64,000 nucleotides of DNA from Cycas panzhihuaensis (lineage: Eukaryota; Cycadophyta). Numbering within the stretch: position 1 is the stretch's first letter; each line of letters starts with the position of its first letter. The translations under genes and the position numbers were made by a program. The stretch is taken from positions 69,571,741 through 69,635,740 of the forward strand of contig CM041465.1 in assembly GCA_023213395.1 (NCBI GenBank), read 5' to 3'. The notes below the pieces were generated by a model, which saw nothing but the letters and a program-made list of their open reading frames with translations, made no database searches and had not been told where the DNA came from. This document shows positions 43,970 to 56,508 of the stretch, one piece after another.

Positions 43970-45310
43970 TAGTGCGCTGTCATGTTCGACGTTGCCTTAT
44001 GTCAAGAATGGTGTCTTCAAAAAGAAGAGGTTGAAAATTTGGAATTGTATGAAGAGGATGAGCTGTAGGAGGTTCAACTTCCAAATATGGTGCTTCATAT
44101 AACTTGAGCTGACTAATATTAACAACATCTTGAATTCCCAGATGTACAAGTAGATCAAGACGAAATGCATTTTCTCCTACTGCCTGAAGAATAGTATATG
44201 GACCAAACTGAATAGGTTTAAGCTTATGGTGATGCTTAAACCATTTATGATCGAGGTGTAGCCATACTTTATTGCCAACTTTAAAAGAACCTATAGAACG
44301 ATACTGATCATGAGCTGATTTATATTTGATTTGTGTCTGATGAAGAATCTGATTAATCTTGGAGTGCAACTTGGTCATATGTTCAATGAAAGAGACCGCT
44401 TTATGTTGTTCCTTTTGTTCATGTCCTGTGACAGGAGAAGGTATTGCCAAAGATAGCTCATGAGGAGCAAGTGCCTGATATCCATAACACACTTCGAAAG
44501 GGGAACGTCCAAGAGAGACGTGAGGTGCCCTATTATAGCTATGTTGGACGTGATGAAGATGTGTATCCCATTATTTACTGCTATGTTGGTAAATGTGAAG
44601 TTCATGTACCAGTGTGCAGTTAACCACTTCTGTTTGGCCGTCAGTCTGAGGATGAAAAGATGTGGAATACTTTAGTTGACAACCAAGCATCCTCCATAGA
44701 GACTTCCAGAAATGGCTGAGGAATCGACTATCGCGGTCAAAAATTATAGAAAGAGGAAGTCCACAATGAGTCCAAACATGCTTAAAAAATAAATCTATAG
44801 CGTGAGAAGATGTGATGTACTTTGTGCAGGGGATAAAAATAGCCATTTTGGAAAATTGACAAACAATGACGAAGATGCAATTGTAACCACGTTGAGTTGT
44901 AGGAAGCCCACTGACAAAATCCATTGAAATAGATTCCCAAGGTCGGTTGGGAACTGGAAGCGGCTGATAAAGACCAAGCTTACGATTCAATGGCTTGGAC
45001 TAACTATAGAGAGAGCAACGTCTGACGAAGTCTGCAACTGTCTTCTGCATAGAAGGCCAATAAAAATATCGCTAAAGGTGTTGAAGAGTTTTATGCGTGC
45101 CAAAGTGTCCGCCACAAGTCAAAGAATGAACTTCCTTAAGGATCGGGTGTCGCAGAGTGCCCATAGGAACACATATACGATTCATTTTGTAGAGGAGTCC
45201 ACTTTTAAGATGATAATCCAAGAAAGGTTCAAGGTTGTTTTGGAGGGATTGAGATAAGGTAGAAAGAATAGGTCCAAAGTGAGGATTAGAGGGAAGCAAA
45301 TGTTGCCATT
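43970..45310 (-). pseudogene. Gypsy D integrase
   Basis: From the N-side: zinc region with 'HSLTCGGHFGTHKTLQHL' (45072-45130). Core 'WESISMDFVSGLP' (Asp), 'FDRDSRFLSHFW' (Asp), 'HPQTDGQTEVVN' (Glu), all in the open frame 44571-44990. After a frame break come 'SFKVGNKVWLHLDH' and 'LKPIQFGPYTILQAVGENAFRLDL', the GPY/F module, ending 'PNFQPLLFEDTILDIRQ' near 43980. All three catalytic acids are kept. Confidence 0.9.
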
Positions 45311-45346
45311 CAGAATATGGGTTAATTGTGGTAGTGAGAAAAGATG

Positions 45347-46470
45347 CTAAAGATAAGGTAGGAGGCTGACTGAGGAAATTAGCAACTTTGTTGGAGACTC
45401 CTTTTTTGTATTTAATGATAAGCTGGAATTGTTGAATATAAGAAGCCCATTTAAGATGTCTATGTTCTTGGATTTTGGATTCTGAGTTAAGAAATTGTAG
45501 AGGTTGATGATCTGTATGAATAATGGTTTCATTACCGAGGAGAAAGTGTCGCCAATGACGCAGGGCTTGGACAAGGGCATAAAATTCTTTGTCATAAGCG
45601 TTGTAATTAAGTTTAGCTTGGGAAAAGGTCTCGGAATGGTAAGCAATAGGATGTCCTCCCTGCTTAAGGACAACGCCAAGGGCAAATTGGAAAGCATCGG
45701 TTTTTAGTTCAAATGGTTGGGAGAGGTTGGGAAGATGAAGAACGAGTGTTGTGTAGAGGGCAATTTTGAGTTTCTAGAAAGCTGATTCGGCAGAGGAGTT
45801 CCAGACAAAAGTTGCAGAATTTTTTGTAAGAATATTAAGAAGATGGGCAATGCTAGAGAAGTGAGAGATAAATTTTCTATAAAAGTTTACAGAACCAAGA
45901 AAACTTTTGAGTTCAGTTAAAGAATAAAGGGTTGGCCATTGTTGAATTACTCGAACCTTATCTGGATCAACATGAATGCCATGTTTGTCAATGATAAATC
46001 CTAAATAAGAGATAAAGCCGTCCAAAAAAACACTTTTTAAATTTGGCTTTGAGTTGATACTGTCGTAACAAAGCCATGACGGTGTCAACATGTTGCAAAT
46101 GTTCGTTTAAATCTTTGCTGAAGACTAAAATATCATCAAGGTAGGCAATGACAAATTTCCCTAGATGAGGGCAAAAAATATCATTGATGAGTCGCATAAA
46201 AGTAGTAGGGGCATTGGTTAGACCGAAGGGCATAACTAACCATTCATAAAGACCATTCTGTGTCTTGAAGGCTGCCTTCCATGTATCTTGAGCGTTGACC
46301 CAAACTTGATGATATCCAGAAGCCAAATCAATCTTTGTAAAATATTTGGCTCTTTTAACATAATCTAATAAATCATCGATACGAGGCAACGGGTACCGAC
46401 TTTTAATAGTGATTTTGTTTAGGGCTCAGTAATCAATACACAAACACCATTCTTTATCTTTTTTTGGAAT
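45347..46470 (-). pseudogene. Gypsy D reverse transcriptase and RNase H
   Basis: RT open frame 45988-46389: '[16 protein letters not shown]', '[20 protein letters not shown]' and catalytic 'YLDD' (about 46133-46144). The connection region '[17 protein letters not shown]...FLGSVNFYRKFI' lies in 45774-46015. RNase H text is present but frame-shifted (45347-45780). At least two frameshifts. Confidence 0.9.
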
Positions 46471-47340
46471 GAGAAATACAGGATATCCACAAGGGGAACA
46501 ACTAGGTTGAATTTTACCTTCGTCGATCAATTGTGTTAGTCGTCTTTCCAATTCAGCACGAGTGAGTGGTGTCATGCGATAAGGAGCCAGATTGAAAAGT
46601 GAGGAACTTGGAACCAAATTGATAGAATATTGCACAGCACGGATGGGAGGTAATACCTTAGGTTCTGCAAAAACATCAGAGTATGCATCTAAAAGAGATT
46701 TTATTGCTTTAGGAGGCATCTTAGTACAATTATCTTTTTTTGCTTGACGGATTACACAAAGTGCCAGTTGCTTGGATGTATTTGCAAGTTTGACTGCAGG
46801 ATTTCTTGTGATGAGTGCCAAGGATGCAGAAGCATTGTTTGCAGAAGTCAGTTTGTATGCTTTTCCGTTCTTATGCAGTGTATAGGTATTGTGATACCCG
46901 TCATATAATACTCGTTGATCATGTTGATAGAGGCGCCCCAAGAGGATGTCGCTGCAGTCCATAAGCGTGACATCACAATCAACAGTGTTCAGAAATAGTG
47001 GAATGGCGAAAGTAGCAGTGCACATCTTGTCGACCACTGTTGTATGTCTATTAACCTTTACCCATCCAAGAGTATAAGGCTTAGGATGTGGCTTGGTCAT
47101 TAATTCTAGAGAATCCACTATCGATTAAGAAATCAAATTCTTCATACTTCCATTATCAATGATGCCGAGAGCTAACTGGTCCTTAATTTGGTAATTTTGC
47201 ATAAAAAGCTTTTCCCACTGAGAAGTAGAATATTCATTTGTCATTAATACAAGATGTGGATCTGGAGCTTGTAGATTAGGTACCTCGATGATTTCAGTGG
47301 AATCTATCATAGTCTGGTTTTTGGCAACCAAGGTACGAGG
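46426..47340 (-). pseudogene. Gypsy D protease and RT start
   Basis: 47125-47331 ends with 'LALGIIDNGSMKNLIS', an aspartic protease centre reading DNGS where DTGS/DSGA is expected, followed by a stop. 46426-47118 continues with 'DVTLMDCSDILLGRLYQHDQRVLYDG' (protease C-terminus) and then the start of RT: 'LFNLAPYRMTPLTRAELERRLTQLIDEGKIQPS' and 'PVFLIPKKDKEWCLCIDY'. Confidence 0.87.
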
Positions 47341-48165
47341 TTTTTGTTATGCTCGACATTCAGCATCATAATGGCCTTGGCTCTTGTGAAAAGAACAATA
47401 TTTCCTCGTAGTACTTGTCTGTGGCACATTAAATGTTCTAGATGTTGATGTAGATGCTAGAGGTGGCCGAGGTCTTCGCTGTAGCTTGGCTTCAATTTTA
47501 AGAGCAAATTGATACGCTGCTTCAAGTGTTGGGATTTGGAGAAGATCCATTTCTCGCTGCAGAGATGAAAAAAGTCCTCCAATAAATTTTAGTTTAAGAA
47601 TGTGGTCAGGGTCAGAAATTTCTAACCGAATAGAGAGTTTGACAAACTCATCAATATATTGCTACACTGTTTAGCCTGTCATTTATTGGAGATGAAGCTA
47701 CCATGTAGTGAGTACGTCAATGTATCCCAAGGGATAAAAATGACTGCAAACCACAATTTTGAATTCTACCCATGAAATAAACGGTTTATCACAGGAGTAT
47801 GATTGCCACCATGTTAGTGCCTGTTCCGCCATGTCTATCTCAACGGCCATTATTTTTTGTACCTCCATAAGTTGCTATGTTTTGAAATAAGCTTCTAGAC
47901 TTCGAAGCCATGCATCCAATTTCTCTGCATTCATTGTTCCTTCAAAGAGTGGAATACTGATTTTAGCATCCAATTTGACTGGAGGAGATCGAATCGGAAT
48001 AACTGTTGGAAGATTTTGTTGATGCAATATTTGTTGAAACATTGTCATCATGCTCGTAACCAAATTTTGTTGAAAGGTTTGCACATCCTGACGTTGTTCT
48101 CAAAGCTCTTGTGTCAGAAGTTCGGTAATATCAGGATGTGATTGATCTTCTTGACCAGGAGACAT
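47341..48165 (-). pseudogene. Gypsy D gag
   Basis: ATG at 48165 ('MSPGQEDQSHPDITELL'). 'NLVTSMMTMFQQILHQQ' and 'SIPLFEGTMNAEKLDAWLRSLEAYF' (47875-48084) start the Gag core. Decayed middle, then 'LEAAYQFALKIEAKLQRRPRPP' and a zinc knuckle 'CSFHKSQGHYDAEC' (CCHC variant with His at position two) at about 47347-47400. The E insertion lies one base upstream of the ATG. Confidence 0.85.
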
Positions 48166-48171
48166 GATTGC

Positions 48172-48725
48172 TATGAGAAAAGGCCAAAGGATTAGAGTGG
48201 CTAAGACCTATAAAACCAAGATCATGAAGATAGTTCTCCTCTAGTTCTAAATAATATAAGAACAAAACTAAGATAACCAAGACCAAGATCAAGGGAGCAA
48301 GATGATGCCAAAGTGTGAGGAGGAGGAATTAGTCCTACTCCAAAAAATACCAATTGATTAGCAAATTGGCAGCATAACATTACACTTCAACTCTACATGT
48401 GAGACATGAGGAGTGGTCTTAATATGTAGAGTAACTGAGGTTACCTAATACTGTTGGATGTTTGTCAGTGACAAACATCCAAGGTACATGCAATGCATGG
48501 CTTGCATGTCATGCATGAAGGACATGTGTCCATTAGACTCTCAAGTGAGCAAAACTGCATGAGGGTCACATTTGTATCCCTTTAGTTACAATGTTATGTC
48601 ACTAGGATGAAAGTGGGTGTGCACCATATCACTTAAGTGATTAGTCACCCCATAAAGTACAAAATAATGAATGAAAGAATAAAAGAATAAAGTACATACT
48701 TAACATGTAAACATAAGGTTTAACA
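48172..48725 (-). repeat. 3' LTR of copia E (554 bp)
   Basis: The minus strand runs TGTTAAACC to TTCTCATA. Preceded on the minus strand by the purine tract AAGGGGGGG. Confidence 0.93.
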
Positions 48726-49400
48726 CCCCCCCTTACTGTTTACAATGTTAAGGCAAACGCCAAGACCATGTCTGAATTTTACAAATTTTTCTCTACCAAG
48801 AGGTTTAGTAAAGATATCTGTTGTCTGCTCCTCTATAGGTCTGTATTAGAGGTTGATCTCACCATTCTGCACATGCTCTCTGATGAAGTGATGATGAACC
48901 TTGTTGTGTTTGGTCCGTGTATGAAAGATTGGATTCTTGGCCAACTTGAGTACACTCTGATTATCACAATATATCCTAATGGGGTGATTTTGCTCAAGTC
49001 CAAGCTCTCCAAGAATCCGCTGTAGCCAGATAGCCTCACAAGCTGCGCTGACAACAACTTTGTATTCTTCTTCAGTAGAGAACAAAGTAACATTGGATTG
49101 CTTCTTGCAACTCCACGAGATAACTCTTGAACCAAGGGTAAAGCAGTAACCCGAGGTGGATCTCCAGCTATCCTGACAACCTGCCCAATCAGAATCTGAG
49201 AACCCTTCTAAGATAAAGTCCTCATTATGTGCATACTGAAGGCCATGCTACAATGTTCCTTTGATGTATTTGAGTATGCATTTTGCTGCATTCCAATGTT
49301 TCTGATTGGGTTGAGACATGCATCTAGAACAAATTCCAACTGCAAATGAAATATCCAGTCGAGTGTTTGTGAGATAAATGAGACTACCAATCAACTGTCA
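48726..49400 (-). pseudogene. Copia E RNase H
   Basis: 'STEEEYKVVVSAACEAIWLQRIL' and 'YCDNQSVLKLAKNPIFHTRTKHNK' are in the open frame 48846-49085. The terminal 'IFTKPLG' region near 48800 is changed by frameshift. 'VGICSRCMSQPNQKHWNAAKCILKYIKG'-type sequence lies at 49230-49390. Confidence 0.87.
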
Positions 49401-50330
49401 GTAAAAAGTGGGATCTGCAGGTTCAACTTCCTCATTAAGAGTAAGCTTTGTTCCATTCTCCATAGGTGTTGGTGCTGGTTTGCAGTCATGCATCCTGAAC
49501 CGCTGCAAAACATCCCAAGAATATTTTGCTTGGGATATGAAGATATATCCAGGCTTTTGCCACACCTCAAAGCCTAGAAAATAATGTAGTAGTCCAAGCT
49601 CAGTCATCTTGAAAGTTTTCTTCAAATCATCCTAAAGAATGTGTATCATCTTATTGTCATTACCAGTGATCACTAAGTCATCAACATACAAGACTAAAAA
49701 TAGCATGGTATTTTCCAACTTTGATGTATAAGTTGGGGTCTGATGTGGATCGATGAAAACCATGTCTCAAAAAATAATCATCGATTTTGGAGTACCATGT
49801 CCGAGGAGCTTATTTCAAGCCATACAAAGCCTTTTTCAGATGAAAAACCAAGTGCTCCTTGCCTTGTACTTTGTAACCAGGAGGTTGTTCCAAATATACC
49901 TCCTCTTGAAGGTCGCCATTGAGAAAGTTGTTGTTCACGTCCATCTGATATGCTGGCCATTTACATTGAGCGACTAAGGCCAAGATGAGTCTAATGGTGT
50001 TCATATTGGCAACAGGTGCAAAAGTCTCCTCATAGTCAATGCCTTCTTTTTGTTTGAACCCTTTTATAACAAGTCGCACCTTATGGCACTTGAGTGTACC
50101 ATCATAATGGAATTTGGTCTTGTAAACCCATTTGCAATTGATTGTCTATTTATGCTTAGGCAATTCTACCAAATCCCATGTTCCATTCTCTTCAATAGAA
50201 TGGATTTCTTCATCCATAGCAGTTTTCCAATTGTCATTTTGAGATGCCTCCTCAAAGGTGGAGGGCTCATCAACACAAAGTATATCAGCCATGAGTGCGT
50301 AATTGGTTTGTTGCCTATATTTTGATGGAC
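49398..50330 (-). pseudogene. Copia E reverse transcriptase
   Basis: Open blocks 49810-50079 ('[32 protein letters not shown]', 'QMDVNNNFLNGDLQEEVYLEQPPGYKVQG', 'KKALYGLK') and 49398-49625 ('MTELGLLHYFLGFEVWQ'). The catalytic 'LYVDDLVI' is readable between them at about 49665-49690. Acceptor 'NDNWKTAMDEEIHSIEENGTWDLVEL' lies at 50146-50250. Three stops or frameshifts. Confidence 0.9.
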
Positions 50331-52133
50331 ACTTTCCTTCAATAATTTGGCCGTCTTGAACAGTTTGTGTAAACCATTTTGGCAATTTTTTAACTGATGT
50401 AACTTGAACCTCAATATCTTCTGGTCTAAGTGATGGATCAAAAGATGATGTTCTAGGATCAAGTGGAGTAGTATCTGATGATGTAGATGGTTCAGCTGGT
50501 GCAGATAGTGTACATGATGTGGAAGATTGAGAGGGAATGAAACACTCAACAATCTTTTTACCTTTATCAAGAGGAGGTTGGAAGGATGCAAATTCCAATT
50601 CCTTATGCTCTTCTTCAGCAAAGATTACATCTCTTGAGAGATGCATTTTCTTCCCAATAGGATCATACAACTTGTAAGCTCTATTATGAGTGGCATAGCC
50701 TACAAAGATGCATTTTAGACTATGTTTGTCTAACTTATAACTTTGTTGATTGGGGATATGCATATATGCAGTACACCCCAATGTCCTTAAGTGACTGACG
50801 ATTGGCTTTTTACCAGACCAGGCTTCTTCTGGTGTGATGTTGGCGACTGTTGAAGTAGGACTTTTGCCACATAAGCAGTTGTGTGGAATGCTTCCGCCCA
50901 ATATGCTCGTGTGAGCCCTTTTGCATGCATCATAGCTTTGGCTTTGTTTGCCAAAGTTCTATTCATACGTTCAGAGACTCCGTTTTGTTGAGCATGAGGA
51001 ATAGTGAGTTGTCTCTGAATGCCATTATCGTTGCAGAATTGAGTGAATTCATTTGAAGTGAATTCACCTCCATTATCTGACCTTAGTATTTTGATTGTAT
51101 AGCCAGATTCATTATCTACTTCAAGCTTGAATTCCTTGAACTTCTGGAATGCTTCAGACTTGTGTTTGAGGAAGTAAACCAAAACTTTGTGAGAGAAATC
51201 ATCTATAAAGGAGATATAATACAATGCACCTCCAAAAGATGTTGTGGACATAGGTCCACATAAATCAGAATGTATTAGCTGCAAAGGATATGATGCACGC
51301 CATGCTTTGCCTTTAGGAAAAGGCAATCCATGTTGCATCCCCATTATACAAGCTTCACAAAGGCATTTTGAACCATATAGCTTTGGAAGTCCATGCACCA
51401 TGTTCTCGTTTACCATCAACTTGATATTGTTTAAACTCAAGTGGCCTAGATGATGATGCCAAAGTTGCATCTTTGTTGATGATGGCATGACAGAATAAGC
51501 AAAATCAAAAGTTATGTTATTTGCATCCAACTTATAAAAACCATGGTCTTCATGACCAATGGCTACAATCTGATCATGCTTGTCACTGATGACACATTTC
51601 CCATTTTTAAACAAAATGCTCATTTGTTGCTTGTCCAATTGGCTAACAGATAGCAAGTTCTTCTCCATGGAATGAATGCAATAGGCATCACCATTGGGAA
51701 ATGTTAAAGAACGATTTGAAGAAGAATGAAATGAGGCAACTTTGCCTATACCAGAGATCTCCACTGATTCATTGTTGCCAAAAGTTATTGATTTACCATT
51801 TCCTTCTTTGATGTCATGAAGAAGTATTTCACTTCCAGTCATGTGTCGTGATACCCTCGAATTGATGATCCAAGTTTGATCAACATTTGAAGTTTGATAA
51901 GCACAAAGTAGCTTATCCTCTTCTGCAAATTGATTTGTGTGGCGTTGATTGCCACCTCTAAACCCCCCCTTCCTCTTTGACCTCCTCGATATGCACCTCG
52001 ATTTGGTCATGGAGGATATTGTTGTTGTTGTTGAAATCCCTGCTGCTACTGGAACTGCTGATGAGGCTGCTATTGTCTTTGATGTGGCTGCTGCAGATGT
52101 GTACGCTGAAGGTCGGCTTTTTTCTTTCAACAA
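50250..52133 (-). pseudogene. Copia E protease, pre-integrase and integrase
   Basis: One open frame of 448 codons (50787-52133) plus the integrase C-terminus (50250-50901, different frame). Protease: 'TWIINSRVSRHMTG', where the DSGA centre reads NSRV, so it is dead. Pre-integrase: 'LWHHHLGHLSLNNIKLM' and 'CLCEACIMG'. Integrase: 'LIHSDLCGPM' (Asp), 'YYISFIDDFSHKVLVYF', 'SDNGGEFTSNEF' (Asp) and 'NGVSERMNRTLANK' (Glu); the triad is intact. One frameshift (about 50800-50900) separates the halves. Confidence 0.9.
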
Positions 52134-52920
52134 TCAAGAACAATGTGGCTAACCTTACCACAATAATGACAAATAACATTGGCTTTTGAAGTGCCAATGT
52201 TCATATTCCCAAACAGTTTTATAAGTGAAGGTTTAGGAGTTTGTTTGGCCTTCAACTTGGCCGTGAAAGCTCCTGAAATAGATGCACCATTATCATTTTC
52301 TTTATCATAAATTTGCTCCTCTTGAAATAATAAACTCTCTAGTTGATTGAAGGACATTGCAGAAAGAGAGCCATCTTGAGTGATAGATGAAATAAAACCA
52401 TTGAAATCTTTAGGCAAGGCTCGAATGGTTGTGGTTACAAGTTCATCCCTTGAAGCAGGTTTGCCTAAAGTATTCAATTCATTACAAATATCTTTAATAG
52501 AAGCAAGAAATGCCAACATAGGATTTAGATACTTTATAGAATAAAGTTTTGCTTTGACCAACAAAATGTGAGCTTCATCTCGCCTTTTATACAAAGAGGA
52601 CAAAATGTCCCAAGCTTCCTTAGATGTTTCAGCATTTGAAATGTTTTGATCAACATTTACATCAATAACCATATGCAAAAATGCCAAGGCTATTTCATCC
52701 TTGGCTTCCTAAGAAGCTACATACTTGGCATCAGGATCAACAACCACACCATCAATCTCCATAGGTTCAGGTAAAGGATATCTGCCAGAAACATAGCCCC
52801 AAATTTCATTTATCTTTAAGAGGTTTTGTGTTTGCCTCTTTTAATCTTGATAATTTTCTTGCCCTGTCAACTTAATTGTGCATGCATTACGCATGTTTAA
52901 AGCAGTCATGTTTAAGTTGT
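52127..52920 (-). pseudogene. Copia E gag
   Basis: Open frame 52127-52687: 'DVNVDQNISNAETSKEAWDILSSLYKRRDE', 'KLYSIKYLNPMLAFLASIKDICNEL', 'ALPKDFNGFISSI' and zinc knuckle 'CHYCGKVSHIVLDC' at the end (about 52127-52170). The N-terminal part upstream to about 52913 ('MTALNMRNACTIKLTGQENYQD'-like) is separated by stops. Its C-terminus overlaps the next frame by 7 bp. Confidence 0.88.
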
Positions 52921-55052
52921 AAAGAGCTTGAAGCTAGCAAATGACTTGGAAGCTCAATGCTTTCGTCGCTTAAGTTCCACCTTCTAACAAAACCAACAGT
53001 CTTAATCTTACTAGAAGATCCAATAGCTGAATAGAGTGATGAGGGGTGGAGGACTAGGCAAAAGAGTTGGTCCAACCCTGATCTATAAAGGAGATCCAAT
53101 AGTTGACCAAGCCAAATCTAGGACAAGGCAGGTAGGGTTGATCTGCATAGATGTACCATGCTTTCCTTGGGATTCACAGCCCCAATAACACCCTTTTCGA
53201 ACCTCCTTTCCCTCAAGCAACCTTAATTGTTGTGCATTGACCGTACAGTCGGTTGGTCCCCTAGGGAATGCACAAAGCTTGAGGTTATTTTAGAGGCAAG
53301 GTTTGAACCTTTTTTGAGCCTCTCCTACTTGATTTTAAAGTTCACTTTTAGAAGGTTTAAGTGGACTTTAGAATAAGTTTTACTTGGATGATATAGATGC
53401 TTGATTTTACAATGATAAAAGAGCTTCAAAGAGAAGCAATCAAGAGCATCACAATGATCACTTTAAGTGATTTACAAGAGCACTTTAGTGTGAAAAAGAG
53501 TGCTATCAAGCCCAAGTAAAATAAAGTGCTTAAGTACAATGAAAATAATGGCACTTTAAAGAAGATGCTAAGTGATTCAATGAAAAAAGCGCAAAATCCT
53601 TGTGTAAAGAATGCAAGTGGGTTCCTCTTAATGCTTGAAGAGAAGAGGAAAGAGTGACTTGCAAGTTGAAGACGCCAAGCACCAAGTGTTGGGACTTTGA
53701 AATAGTCCCAACAATCAACAAAATAAAGTGATTTTATTAAGTAAAGATGTTTTTGCGCCCTCTTTGTGACTAAGGGCAATAGGTCACCATGCAAGGTGCC
53801 TTAAAAAAAGTGATAAGATAGTGATAAAAATCACTTTAACAAAGTGTTAACACTTTAAAAATCACTTTATCAAGACCTTTTAAAACTCATACAACATGAA
53901 GCAAGTGTTAAATGAGGCAGTAAATGCTAAAAGATAAAGGCTGAAATTTCACTTTTTTACAACTTTGAATAGCAAAAACACCATGCAGAGAGCCTTGAAT
54001 GAGGACTTGAACCAGTGAATTTAATCTCCAAAGATATGTGATTAACACAGCTTTAGTGATTTGATGAAATCATTAGTTACAATGGAGATTTTAACCTTCA
54101 AAAACTGAAAAAAATTGATTTTTTCTTTAAAAATATTAAGCCAAAAGTCAAAAAAGACAAAGAGAAGGCTTAAAAGAGAAGGGAAAATAATATTTTTCAG
54201 AGTGCAGATCACTTAGAAGGTTAGATTCAATCTCTAAAGCATAGAAATTAGAGTGATGAAGTCTCTTGACTGAAAAACACTTAAGAAAATAATGATTTTG
54301 ACTTAAAAAGGTATTTTTTTAATGTTTAAACTTAAGTTTAAAATGTAACTTTGAAATAAAATTCTTATGAAATATGGAATATGCTCATGAATATTCCAAA
54401 TAACATAAGATAAAGTTTAGAATTATAAAAATTTAAGAGACTTTTTTTGAAGGTTCGAAAACCCGAATTCGAATAGCGGTAGGATGACGACGGCCGTGAC
54501 TACTCAGTCGCTCAGATCTCTTCGATGGAGTGGCGGTTCGAGCTGAAATTCTGCATGCAAGGGCGCCTACTACTGAAGAAGATACAATTCAGATTTCACG
54601 AGATTTGAAGAAATGTGGAGTGAGAACGAAAGATATGACACAGAAGCTGGGCGCACAGATGAATGGTGTCTCCACAGTCAGTGCAACAACTTCCACACTC
54701 TTTCCTCACTTGCAAAATGTCCATGGGACCGACTAAGGGTGTGTACAATTTTTTTCTGATGAGCAAGAGACTTCAACAAGCATGTATGAGCAAATTGAAC
54801 TCTCCTTGTGGGGTTTGAGGGTTGAAAACTGCTCAAAATCACTTCATAGCCTGCAGAGAGATCATAGTACAATCATTTCCAGCCTTCAGAACACTCCAGA
54901 ACAACCTTGATCTGCAGTGGCGAGCTTCAATAATCCTTGGATCGCCTTCGAAGAGTGAAGGTCGTCACCAAGGGGGTGTAAAACCCACTCTGAGTCTCCC
55001 TTGAAGTAGAATTCAGAATAAAGGGAACTAGTCTCCTCTTGCTCTGATACCA
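52921..55052 (-). other. Leader of copia E with primer-binding site
   Basis: TGGTATCAGAGC on the minus strand at 55041-55052, two bases after the LTR. The about 2.1-kb leader is AT-rich and shows no convincing gene; 53426-53794 is open but featureless. About 53050-53290 is homologous to the end of the unit J leader. Confidence 0.75.
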
Positions 55053-55054
55053 AA

Positions 55055-55606
55055 TGTGAGAAAAGACAAAAGGATCAGAGTGCCTAAGACCTATAAAACC
55101 AAGATCATGAAGATAGTTCTCCTCTAGTTCTAAATAACATAAGAACAAAACTAAGATAACCAAGACCAAGATCAAGGGAGCAAGATGATACCAAAGTGTG
55201 AGGAGGAGGAATTAGTCCTACTCCAAAGAATACCAATTGATTAGCAAATTGGCAACATAACATTACACTTCAACTCTACATGTGAGACATGAGGAGTGGT
55301 CTCAATATATAGAGTAACTGAGGTTACCTAACACCGTTGGATGTTTCTCAAGTGGCAAACATCTAAGGTACATGCAAGGCATGGCTTGCATGTCATGCAT
55401 AAAGGACATGTGTCCATTAGGCTCTCAAGTGAGCAAAAGTGCACGAGGGTCCATTTGACCCTTTAGTTACAATGTTATGTCACTAGGATGAAAGTGGGTG
55501 TGCACTTTATCACTTAAGTGATTAATCACCCCATAAAGTACAAAATAATGAATGAAAGAATAAAAGAATAAAGTATATACTTAACATGTAAACATAAGGT
55601 TTAATA
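55055..55606 (-). repeat. 5' LTR of copia E (552 bp)
   Basis: The minus strand runs TATTAAACC (TG start altered) to TTCTCACA; pairs with 48172-48725. Confidence 0.93.
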
Positions 55607-55611
55607 GTTGC

Positions 55612-55840
55612 ATGCGGGGTACGCCTGCCTTATAGGAAGGGCTTATAGCAATATGCTCGATGTAAAGAAGGTGTGTGGGGTATGCCTGCCTATGAAGAGG
55701 GCTTATGGCAATATGCCCAAAAAAATGCTCTTATCTATGAAGAGAATATTTAGAATGGGGTACGCCTGCCTATTGAAGAGGGCTTATGGCGGTATGCCCT
55801 AAAAAAAAAAGTGCATGCCTGTGAAAAGGGCTTTTGATTT
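55612..55840 (-). repeat. Leader tandem repeats of gypsy D
   Basis: Three to four copies of the unit with plus-strand core GGGGTAYGCCTGCCTA...GAGGGCTTATGGCAATATGCCC, starting near 55616, 55679 and 55757. The same repeat is in B at 20720-21070. Confidence 0.85.
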
Positions 55841-56503
55841 TCTTTTTTTTTTTTTACATACAAAATATAGGAATATATGTATATATGTAAGAATTCTTGA
55901 TGTACAAATGTATAGGGTGCAGATAGAATGCAAATTTTGCAGAAAATGCAGATCCGTATGGCTGTACAGTCGTACGAAAATTGTATGGTCAAAAAATGAA
56001 GCGGGTATCAAAAGAGAGAAAATTCAAACGCCCTTCAGGATCTGCAGTCGGTTTTGCAATCGAATTTTTCATTGAAGAGTTATTCACTGCTGATTGCATT
56101 TTTGCGGCTAGGGTTTGAAAGCTTCTTTTGCTTGTTTAAAAAAAATCACCAATTTTTATGGGGCAAATTCATACTCAAAAGTTAGATTTGGTCAAAACAT
56201 AAATTTTGAGAGTGGTTTGAAGAAATTTGCCTGGAGATTTTAGAAAAAATCTGCATTTGAAGCTTTGCACCCGTGCCCTTCATTTTTCCATTTTTTTCTC
56301 AATTTTTTATAAGATCTGATCTTTGACCCTTTGGAGAAGTATGTTGCTCTTGCTCCTGTGCACCTTCTGGTAAAGTTTCGTCGCATTCCGAGCACTTCGA
56401 ATTTTGTCCGTACAGTGTGTGTACAGTCATCCGTACACTACTACAATGCCAAAAATATGTCCCCTAGGTTATTTCCCTAGAGACCGACTCGACTCTGATA
56501 CCA
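55841..56503 (-). other. Leader of gypsy D with primer-binding site
   Basis: The minus strand has TGGTATCAGAG at 56493-56503, six bases after the LTR end. No gene. GTACGACTGTACAGCCATACGG-type palindromes lie at about 55950-55985 and 56405-56445 (see findings). Confidence 0.75.
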
Positions 56504-56508
56504 GTTGA

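Larger units (their letters stand above)
48172..55606 (-). mobile_element. Copia element E
   Basis: A full-length 7,435-bp minus-strand copia element. LTRs at 48172-48725 and 55055-55606 are about 94% identical by eye. Met primer site at 55041-55052; gag, protease, integrase, RT and RNase H in order; purine tract before 48725. Flanks are ATTGC (48167-48171) and GTTGC (55607-55611), one mismatch. Same family as A and relative of I-J. It has relatively few stops, so it may be among the younger insertions. Confidence 0.93.

Noticed and set aside
53426-53794. 122-codon hydrophobic minus-strand open frame
   Set aside because: Lies in the untranslated leader of copia E; AT-rich composition gives Phe/Leu-rich random text.
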